DNA from: Stutzerimonas stutzeri
GTDB lineage: Bacteria > Pseudomonadota > Gammaproteobacteria > Pseudomonadales > Pseudomonadaceae
Direction of reading: 5' to 3'
Length of the DNA stretch: 64,000 nt
Assembly: GCF_024448715.1 (NCBI RefSeq)
Contig: NZ_JAMOHZ010000007.1
Location: 124,001-188,000 of the forward strand
Shown here: positions 57,766 through 64,000 of the stretch, in pieces
How positions within the stretch are numbered: position 1 is the first letter of the stretch
Layout: every line of letters begins with the position of its first letter
The notes under the pieces: generated by a model
The model's input: the letters and a program-made list of their open reading frames with translations, nothing else
What the model was told of the DNA's origin: nothing
The model's database searches: none
Translations under genes and position numbers: made by a program

Positions 57766-58878
57766 TTATCGCTCCAGAAGGATCCGCAGCATGCGGCGCA
57801 GCGGCTCGGCCGCTCCCCAAAGCAGCTGATCACCAACGGTGAAAGCGCCCAGGTAATGCGAACCCATATTGAGCTTGCGCAGACGGCCAACCGGAACACT
57901 CAAGGTACCGGTTACCGAGGTGGGACTGAGCTCCTGCATGCTCGCGTCACGATGGTTCGGAACGAGCTTCACCCAGGGGTTGTGCTGACTGATCATGCCT
58001 TCGATGTCCGAGATCGGCACATCCTTGTTCAGCTTGATAGTCAACGCCTGGCTGTGACAGCGCATCGCGCCGATCCGCACGCAGATGCCATCTACCGGGA
58101 TGGGGCTTTTGAAACGGCCCAGAATCTTGTTGGTTTCCGCCTGCGCCTTCCACTCCTCACGGCTCTGCCCATTCGGCAGCTCCTTATCGATGTACGGAAT
58201 CAGGCTACCGGCCAGCGGAACGCCAAAATTGTCCACCGGAAATGCTTCTGAGCGCTGACACTCGGCGACCTTGCGATCAATTTCCAGAATGGCGCTGGCC
58301 GGATTGGCAAGCTCATCCGCAACCGAGGCATTAATGCTGCCCATTTGCTTGATCAGCTCGCGCATGTTCTGTGCGCCGGCACCTGATGCAGCCTGATAAG
58401 TCATGGCGCTCATCCACTCGACCAGGCCGTTCTCAAACAAGCCGCCGAGCCCCATCAGCATTAGGCTGACGGTGCAGTTACCGCCGATGTAGTTGCGGGT
58501 GCCGGCGTCCAGCTGGTGATCGATCACCTTACGGTTGACCGGATCCAGCACGATGACCGCATCGTCATGCATGCGCAGGGTCGACGCCGCGTCGATCCAG
58601 TAGCCATTCCAACCCGCTTCGCGAAGCTTGGGGAATACTTCGCTGGTGTAGTCGCCGCCCTGGCAAGTAAGAATCACGTCGAGGGTTTTCAGCTCTTCGA
58701 TACTGTAGGCGTCCTTCAGCGGCGCAGTATCTTTGCCAATGGAAGGCCCCTGACCGCCTACGTTGGAAGTGGTAAAGAACACTGGCTCGATCAGGTCGAA
58801 GTCCCGCTCCTCCAGCATCCGCTGCATAAGCACGGAACCTACCATACCGCGCCAACCGATCAGACCTACACGTTTCAT
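57766..58878 (-). CDS. asd: Aspartate-semialdehyde dehydrogenase
   Basis: A 370-residue NADPH enzyme giving aspartate semialdehyde, the branch point to lysine, diaminopimelate, threonine and methionine. The nucleotide loop is [17 protein letters not shown] and the nucleophile is C135 in GGNCTVSLM, the same number as in E. coli. It is the Gram-negative type. The start at 58878 (MKRVGLIG) is preferred over an ATG four codons earlier. It follows leuB by 184 bases. With the second asd-like gene reduced to a remnant, this is probably the only copy at the locus. Confidence 0.97.
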   Translation of the reverse strand: MKRVGLIGWRGMVGSVLMQRMLEERDFDLIEPVFFTTSNVGGQGPSIGKDTAPLKDAYSIEELKTLDVILTCQGGDYTSEVFPKLREAGWNGYWIDAASTLRMHDDAVIVLDPVNRKVIDHQLDAGTRNYIGGNCTVSLMLMGLGGLFENGLVEWMSAMTYQAASGAGAQNMRELIKQMGSINASVADELANPASAILEIDRKVAECQRSEAFPVDNFGVPLAGSLIPYIDKELPNGQSREEWKAQAETNKILGRFKSPIPVDGICVRIGAMRCHSQALTIKLNKDVPISDIEGMISQHNPWVKLVPNHRDASMQELSPTSVTGTLSVPVGRLRKLNMGSHYLGAFTVGDQLLWGAAEPLRRMLRILLER

Positions 58879-59062
58879 CGCAAACAACACCTATATATAA
58901 AGTGGCCCATCTAGCAGGCCGTAACAGACTGTGCTTTCGGGTGGAAAGCGAGGGCACTATATCTAGCCTGTGCTGAACAACGCGCCCCGCCATCGCTTGA
59001 CGTTACCGCCTAGCCGTCGCCCGCAAGCTCTATCAACGGCCGGTGCAATGGGACCCGAGAGA

Positions 59063-60145
59063 TTACAACTTCGCGAGCGCCGCGACTACTGCGTCGCCCA
59101 TCGCCTGGGTATTGACCTTCTGACAGCCGTTGGACCAGATATCGCCAGTGCGCAGCCCCTGATCAAGCACATCGCTGACCGCTTGCTCGATTGCATCCGC
59201 AGCCGCAACCAGGTTGAAGCTGTAACGCAACATCATCGATACAGAGAGAATGGTTGCCAGCGGGTTCGCAATGCCTTTGCCAGCGATATCCGGTGCTGAA
59301 CCATGGCACGGCTCGAACATGCCCTTGTTGTTCGAATCAAGGGAAGCGGACGGCAGCATGCCGATCGAACCGGTCAACATGGAAGCCTCGTCCGACAGGA
59401 TGTCACCGAACATATTGTCTGTGACGATCACATCGAACTGCTTCGGCGCACGCACCAGCTGCATCGCCGCGTTGTCGACATACATGTGGCTGAGTTCGAC
59501 GTCCGGATAATCCTTGCCGACCTCCTCCACCACAGCACGCCACAATTGGCTGGACGCCAGCACGTTGGCCTTGTCCACCGAGCAGAGCTTCTTACCGCGG
59601 ACGCGTGCCATGTCAAAACCGACCTTGGCGATTCGGCGGATTTCGCTCTCGCTGTACGGCAGAGTGTCATAGGCCATACGTTCTCCATTTTCCAGCACCT
59701 TGCTCTCGCGCGGCTGGCCGAAATAGATACCGCCAGTCAGCTCGCGAACGATCAGGATATCCAGGCCGGCAACAATCTCCGGCTTCAAACTGGAGGCCTC
59801 GGCCAACTGCGGATAAAGCAGAGCAGGACGCAGATTGCCGAACAGGCCCAGCTGCGAGCGGATCCTCAGCAAGCCACGCTCGGGGCGGATCGCCGGATCG
59901 ATCGTATCCCACTTAGGGCCACCGACCGCACCGAGCAGGATGGCGTCGGCCGCGCGTGCACGCTCCAGAGTTTCGTCGGCCAGCGGCACGCCGTATTTGT
60001 CGACCGCAGCGCCACCCAGCTCGTCGTAGTTGAGCTGGAAGTCGAGTTGAAACTTGTCGTTGGCCAGCGTCAGCACCTTGACCGCCTCGGCCATGATTTC
60101 CGGGCCGATACCGTCGCCGGGCAATACCAGAATCTGTTTAGACAT
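59063..60145 (-). CDS. leuB: 3-isopropylmalate dehydrogenase
   Basis: A 360-residue NAD enzyme for the third step of leucine synthesis, oxidative decarboxylation of 3-isopropylmalate. Conserved parts: [65 protein letters not shown] and [19 protein letters not shown]. The ATG at 60145 has AAGGAA upstream. It is separated from leuD by 122 bases holding a palindromic repeat; in P. aeruginosa (from memory) a methyltransferase gene lies between them. Confidence 0.97.
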   Translation of the reverse strand: MSKQILVLPGDGIGPEIMAEAVKVLTLANDKFQLDFQLNYDELGGAAVDKYGVPLADETLERARAADAILLGAVGGPKWDTIDPAIRPERGLLRIRSQLGLFGNLRPALLYPQLAEASSLKPEIVAGLDILIVRELTGGIYFGQPRESKVLENGERMAYDTLPYSESEIRRIAKVGFDMARVRGKKLCSVDKANVLASSQLWRAVVEEVGKDYPDVELSHMYVDNAAMQLVRAPKQFDVIVTDNMFGDILSDEASMLTGSIGMLPSASLDSNNKGMFEPCHGSAPDIAGKGIANPLATILSVSMMLRYSFNLVAAADAIEQAVSDVLDQGLRTGDIWSNGCQKVNTQAMGDAVVAALAKL

Positions 60146-60170
60146 TTGCTGTTCCTTGAAATTGATACGC

Positions 60171-60246
60171 CGTAAGAGTGGGCCGGGCGTGTTCCGCTCC
60201 AGCCCATCGCTTGCCATTTACTCTCAGGCGGGCTGAAGCCACCCTA
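60171..60246. repeat. Degenerate GTAGGGTGG-ended palindromic repeat
   Basis: Between leuD and leuB. The right end, read inverted, is GTAGGGTGGCTTCAGCCCGC, and the left end reads CGTAAGAGTGGGCC with CCAGCCCATCG further in. Both ends follow the plan of the element at 24990-25121: GTAGGGTGG start, short loop, then the inverse CC(A/C)CC. The left end has decayed at a few positions. Confidence 0.5.
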
Positions 60247-60267
60247 CACAACAGGTCCAACTCGAAC

Positions 60268-60915
60268 TTATTTGATTGCACCGAACAACCAGGGCTGACT
60301 CTGCTGATGGCGGGCTTCGAACACCTTGATCGCATCCGCGTCTTGCAGCGTCAGCCCGATGTCGTCAAGGCCGTTAAGCAAGCAATGCTTGCGGAAGGCA
60401 TCGACCTCGAAGCTGTATTGTTTTCCGTCAGGACGAGTAACGGTTTGCGCGGCCAGATCCACGGTGAGCTGGTATCCCTCGGTGGCTTCGGCCTGTTCGA
60501 ATAGCTCGTCGACTTCCGCTTCCTTCAGCATGATCGGCAGCAGGCCGTTCTTGAAGCTGTTGTTGTAGAAGATGTCAGCAAAGCTCGGCGCGATGATGGT
60601 ACGGAAGCCGTACTCATCCAGCGCCCACGGGGCATGCTCGCGGGACGAGCCGCAGCCGAAGTTTTCGCGAGCGAGCAGGACGCTAGCGCCCTGATAACGC
60701 GGAAAATTCAGCACAAACTCGTTGTTCACCGGACGATTCGAGCAATCCTGATTGGGCTGGCCGACGTCCAGGTAACGCCATTCGTCAAACAGGTTCTGAC
60801 CGAAGCCGGTGCGCTTGATCGATTTGAGAAACTGCTTAGGGATGATCTGGTCGGTATCGACGTTGGCGCGATCGAGCGGCGCGACCAGACCTGTATGCTG
60901 GGTGAATGCTTTCAT
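60268..60915 (-). CDS. leuD: 3-isopropylmalate dehydratase, small subunit
   Basis: A 215-residue subunit that closes the active site of isopropylmalate isomerase. Motifs: [21 protein letters not shown], the swivel-domain [14 protein letters not shown] and [18 protein letters not shown]. It is ten bases after leuC and works with it. Confidence 0.97.
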   Translation of the reverse strand: MKAFTQHTGLVAPLDRANVDTDQIIPKQFLKSIKRTGFGQNLFDEWRYLDVGQPNQDCSNRPVNNEFVLNFPRYQGASVLLARENFGCGSSREHAPWALDEYGFRTIIAPSFADIFYNNSFKNGLLPIMLKEAEVDELFEQAEATEGYQLTVDLAAQTVTRPDGKQYSFEVDAFRKHCLLNGLDDIGLTLQDADAIKVFEARHQQSQPWLFGAIK

Positions 60916-60925
60916 GTCGGTCTCC

Positions 60926-62353
60926 TCAGGCCTGGATCAATTCGCGAACGTCGATAAAGCGGCCAGTCACCGCGGCGGCGGCAGCCATGGCCGGGCTGAC
61001 CAGATGAGTCCTACCACCAGCGCCCTGGCGCCCTTCGAAGTTACGGTTGGAGGTGGAGGCGCAATGCTCACCGCTGCCCAACTTGTCCGGGTTCATTGCC
61101 AGGCACATCGAACAGCCTGGCTCACGCCATTCGAAGCCGGCTTCGAGGAAGATCTTGTCCAGCCCTTCCGCCTCGGCCTGCTGCTTGACCAATCCGGAGC
61201 CCGGCACAACCATTGCCTGCTTGACCGTAGCGGCCACCTTGCGGCCCTTGGCTACTTCGGCGGCAGCGCGCAAATCTTCGATGCGAGAGTTAGTGCAGGA
61301 GCCGATGAATACGCGATCCAGTTGGATCTCGGTGATCGGCTGGTTGGCGCGCAGCCCCATGTATTTCAGCGCACGGGTAATGGAATCGCGTTTGACCGGG
61401 TCGGCTTCTACTGCCGGGTCAGGCACGCTCTGGTCGACCGCCAAAACCATTTCCGGGGAGGTACCCCAGCTCACCTGCGGCTTGATCTCTTCGGCTTTCA
61501 ACTCGATCACGGTATCGAATACCGCATCTTCGTCGGAGACGAGATCCTTCCAGGCTGCAACTGCACGTTCCCAGTCGGCACCCTTGGGCGCGTATGGACG
61601 ACCCTCGACATAGGCGATGGTCTTGTCGTCCGCAGCTACCATCCCCACGCGGGCACCGGCCTCGATGGACATGTTGCAGATGGTCATGCGGCCTTCCATC
61701 GACAGGTCGCGGATAGCGCTACCGGCGAACTCCAACGCATGGCCGTTACCGCCGGCAGTGCCGATCTTGCCAATTACCGCCAGGACAATGTCCTTGGCGG
61801 TCACACCGAAGGGCAACTTGCCCTCGACGCGCACCTGCATGTTCTTCATTTTCTTGGCGACCAGGCACTGGGTCGCCAGTACATGCTCGACTTCCGAGGT
61901 ACCGATGCCGTGGGCCAGCGCGGCGAACGCGCCGTGAGTCGAGGTGTGCGAGTCGCCACACACCACGGTCATCCCCGGCAGGGTCGCGCCCTGCTCCGGG
62001 CCGATTACGTGGACGATACCTTGACGGATGTCGTTCATCTTGAATTCGAGGATGCCGAAGTCATCGCAGTTCTCATCCAGAGTCTGTACCTGAATACGCG
62101 AGACCTCATCGGCGATGGCTTCCAGGCCGCCCTGGCGCTCGCCCTTGGTGGTCGGCACGTTGTGATCGGGCGTAGCGATATTGGCGTCGATGCGCCATGG
62201 CTTGCGAGCAGCCAGACGCAGGCCTTCGAAGGCCTGTGGCGAGGTCACTTCGTGGAGGATATGACGGTCGATGTAGATCAGCGACGAGCCATCATCGCGA
62301 CGTTTGACTTCGTGCATTTCCCAGAGCTTGTCGTAGAGCGTTTTGCCAGCCAT
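60926..62353 (-). CDS. leuC: 3-isopropylmalate dehydratase, large subunit
   Basis: A 475-residue aconitase-family subunit with a [4Fe-4S] cluster, isomerising 2- to 3-isopropylmalate. Cluster and substrate motifs include [36 protein letters not shown] and [13 protein letters not shown]. The ATG at 62353 has GAGGAA upstream and the usual start ([15 protein letters not shown]). It heads leuCD and is divergent from the LysR gene across 180 bases. Confidence 0.97.
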   Translation of the reverse strand: MAGKTLYDKLWEMHEVKRRDDGSSLIYIDRHILHEVTSPQAFEGLRLAARKPWRIDANIATPDHNVPTTKGERQGGLEAIADEVSRIQVQTLDENCDDFGILEFKMNDIRQGIVHVIGPEQGATLPGMTVVCGDSHTSTHGAFAALAHGIGTSEVEHVLATQCLVAKKMKNMQVRVEGKLPFGVTAKDIVLAVIGKIGTAGGNGHALEFAGSAIRDLSMEGRMTICNMSIEAGARVGMVAADDKTIAYVEGRPYAPKGADWERAVAAWKDLVSDEDAVFDTVIELKAEEIKPQVSWGTSPEMVLAVDQSVPDPAVEADPVKRDSITRALKYMGLRANQPITEIQLDRVFIGSCTNSRIEDLRAAAEVAKGRKVAATVKQAMVVPGSGLVKQQAEAEGLDKIFLEAGFEWREPGCSMCLAMNPDKLGSGEHCASTSNRNFEGRQGAGGRTHLVSPAMAAAAAVTGRFIDVRELIQA

Positions 62354-62470
62354 CAGACGTTCCTCATCAGTTTCTTGGGCAATAGCCCTTTTGCTTATGA
62401 GGTTGATGCTATGGGGTTGCATAGAATTACTCAAATTCATATTTTTCATTCAATGCATTCCTTAAGAGAA

Positions 62471-62483
62471 TAGCTATAAGCTA
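62471..62483. promoter_or_regulatory. T-N11-A dyad, candidate LysR-type binding site
   Basis: TAGCTATAAGCTA is a perfect 5-3-5 dyad matching the T-N11-A core of LysR-type sites. It lies in the shared region, 51 bases before the LysR start and about 117 before the leuC start, as expected for an activator site that also serves autoregulation. Confidence 0.5.
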
Positions 62484-62533
62484 CTCCTTTATCGACTTGG
62501 ACCTGGCCTCTAATTTTTCGCCGGAGCGAACCG

Positions 62534-63400
62534 ATGGACCTCGCCAATCTCAATGCTTTTATTGCCATCGCCGAGACCGGTAGCTTTTCCTTGGCTGGAG
62601 AACACCTGCACCTGACCCAGCCAGCGGTAAGCAAGCGGCTGGCAGCGTTGGAGTCACAACTGAACGTACGGCTATTCGACCGGCTCGGACGGGAAATCGG
62701 GCTGACCGAAGCCGGCAGAGCACTGCTGCCGCGCGCCTATCAGATCCTCAACGTGCTGGACGACACGCGCCGCGCACTGACCAATCTGAACGGGGATGTC
62801 AGCGGCCGATTGTGCTTGGCGACCAGCCACCACATCGGCCTGCACCGCCTGCCGCCACTGCTCAGGGCGTTCACCCGCGCCTATCCGAATGTGAACCTGG
62901 ACATCCGCTTCCTGGATTCGGAAATCGCCTACGAGGAAATCCTTCACGGGCGGGCTGAACTCGCCGTGATCACCCTGGCACCGCAGACCGCAACACCGGT
63001 TCGCGCGAACAAGGTCTGGGACGATCCGCTGGACTTCGTCGTAGCTCCCGAGCATCCATTGGCGCAGAAACCGGACATCACACTCGCCGATATCGCCGCC
63101 TACCCTGCCGTATTCCCGGGCGGTAACACCTTCACTCACCATATCGCCCAGCGGTTGTTCGAGCGTGAAGGGCTCACACCGAACATCGCAATGAGCACCA
63201 ACTATATGGAGACGATCAAAATGATGGTTTCCATTGGCATCGCCTGGAGCGTGCTGCCGCGAACTATGCTCGATGAACAGGTGGTGCGTTTGCCGCTACC
63301 TGGCGTTCAGCTAGCAAGACAACTTGGGTACATAATTCATACGGAGCGCACCCTGTCGAACGCAGCAAAAGCCTTCATGGCATTGCTGGATGCCGACTAA
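62534..63400 (+). CDS. LysR family transcriptional regulator, divergent from leuC
   Basis: A 288-residue regulator with the N-terminal winged helix-turn-helix (about 1-60, FIAIAETGSFSLAGEHLHLTQ) and a two-lobed effector domain. Position and orientation suggest it controls leuCD(B), with an isopropylmalate-like effector by analogy with LeuO/other leu-linked LysR proteins; this is inference. A GGAGCG sequence precedes the ATG. Confidence 0.93.
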   Translation: MDLANLNAFIAIAETGSFSLAGEHLHLTQPAVSKRLAALESQLNVRLFDRLGREIGLTEAGRALLPRAYQILNVLDDTRRALTNLNGDVSGRLCLATSHHIGLHRLPPLLRAFTRAYPNVNLDIRFLDSEIAYEEILHGRAELAVITLAPQTATPVRANKVWDDPLDFVVAPEHPLAQKPDITLADIAAYPAVFPGGNTFTHHIAQRLFEREGLTPNIAMSTNYMETIKMMVSIGIAWSVLPRTMLDEQVVRLPLPGVQLARQLGYIIHTERTLSNAAKAFMALLDAD

Positions 63401-63530
63401 CCGCACTTGCACTTTGCCATTAGCTACGGATAAGTTCGGAGCATAACTACAAGATACCCAGAAGCGCCCATGAGCATTGTTTGTTTACCACCGATTCGCC
63501 ACTTCCTGATTTGCCCGGCCGAGGCCGTTC

Positions 63531-64000
63531 ATGTTGCCCACTGAACCCGCACGCAACGCCATTCCAAACGAAGCAGCAACTCCTTGGCAGGACGCAGCTC
63601 GCCTACTGTCGGTACTCGACGGTGCTGGGTTGGGCGTCTGGTCCTGGGATTTACAGCGTGGCGTCGTGCATTGGTCGCTCGGTACCAGCAGGCTTTTTGG
63701 CCTCACGGAGCCGCGCGTCGAGATCTCACAGGCCGACTATCTCAAGCTGATCTTCGAGCAAGACCGATCCCGCATCGACGCATTCATTCGCTCAGCACGG
63801 AAGGGCAACGAGCCACGCTTCAGTTTTCGCCACCGAGTGCTTTGGGTAGATGGGACTGTGCGCTGGCTGGAAATCGACGGCCAGCAAAAAGCTGGCCGCA
63901 CGGACCAGTCGATGCTGGTGGGCATCGTCCGCGACATCACCGACCAGCACATCCAGGCCCAGGCCCTCGAAGACAGTCAGGAACGCCTGGAGCTGGCGTT
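63531..64000 (+). CDS. PAS-domain signalling protein (3'-truncated by window edge)
   Basis: The first 156 residues of a larger protein. A PAS domain spans about residues 25-145: LLSVLDGAGLGVWSWDLQRG, WSLGTSRLFGL, FRHRVLWVDGTVRWLEIDG and GIVRDITDQH. A coiled linker begins at the edge (AQALEDSQERLELA). No transmembrane segment precedes it. The output domain lies beyond the window; a GGDEF/EAL or histidine kinase would be typical. GAGG lies six bases before the ATG at 63531, and an in-frame stop at 63507 excludes an earlier start. It may be transcribed on its own, 130 bases after the LysR gene. Confidence 0.8.
   Translation, partial: MLPTEPARNAIPNEAATPWQDAARLLSVLDGAGLGVWSWDLQRGVVHWSLGTSRLFGLTEPRVEISQADYLKLIFEQDRSRIDAFIRSARKGNEPRFSFRHRVLWVDGTVRWLEIDGQQKAGRTDQSMLVGIVRDITDQHIQAQALEDSQERLELA

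Noticed and set aside
60809-62473. 554-codon open frame antisense to leuC
   Set aside because: Shadow of leuC; no family features.

Overview
The window looks like chromosome of a high-GC gammaproteobacterium of the Pseudomonadaceae, most likely the Pseudomonas stutzeri (Stutzerimonas) group. This rests on gene order (nuoA-N with fused nuoCD; pepN to nadK; fadH/AraC/xcp/metZ; accD-folC-dedD-cvpA-purF; leuCDB-asd-fimV-truA-trpF), on a cyanide-insensitive bd-type oxidase, and on intergenic repeats typical of pseudomonads. No transposase, phage gene, CRISPR array or rRNA was seen. There is one tRNA (Asp).

Layout. 1-2.6 kb: the 3' part of the assimilatory nitrate reductase gene nasA and a siroheme-pathway methyltransferase (cobA). 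2.9-17.8 kb: a complete 13-gene NADH dehydrogenase I operon (nuoA-nuoN) with a recognisable promoter overlapped by a dyad and a strong terminator. 17.8-22 kb: a repeat-rich gap, then an RND/MMPL exporter and a YCF48-like beta-propeller protein. 22-29 kb (mostly minus): pepN, DUF2797, DUF1315, rhomboid protease, metallophosphoesterase and NAD kinase. 29-31.5 kb (plus): DUF1853 and chromate transporter. 31.5-35 kb (minus): a compact trio of coiled-coil protein, PLP-dependent deaminase-like enzyme and cNMP-binding/rhodanese fusion. 35-40 kb: SnoaL-like protein, fadH, and divergently a membrane nitrilase-like protein overlapping an AraC regulator. 40-43 kb: a 28-codon acidic small gene, DUF2474, cioB, cioA and tRNA-Asp. 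43.4-46.4 kb: type II secretion genes gspC and gspD, with gspD carrying a C-terminal SPOR domain. 46.4-54.6 kb (minus): metZ, purF, cvpA, SPOR protein, folC, accD, trpF and truA. 54.6-62.4 kb (minus): fimV, a remnant of a second asd-like gene, asd, leuB, leuD and leuC. 62.5 kb to the end: a divergent LysR regulator and the start of a PAS-domain signalling protein.

How it fits together. Most of the window is core metabolism: respiration (Nuo, CIO), nitrate assimilation, leucine, aspartate-family, purine, folate, fatty-acid and NADP synthesis. The most unusual part is 39.9-46.4 kb. In P. aeruginosa (from memory) xcpP/xcpQ beside metZ face a complete xcpR-Z operon that reaches to the fadH/AraC genes. 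Here only the gspC/gspD pair remains, cioAB sits where xcpR-Z would be, and the secretin has gained a peptidoglycan-binding SPOR module closely related to the one in the dedD-like gene about 3.6 kb away. Smaller points of interest are the usg/asd2 remnant, two copies of a GTAGGGTGG-ended palindromic repeat, a T-N11-A dyad between leuC and its divergent LysR gene, and an 11-acidic-residue micro-protein.
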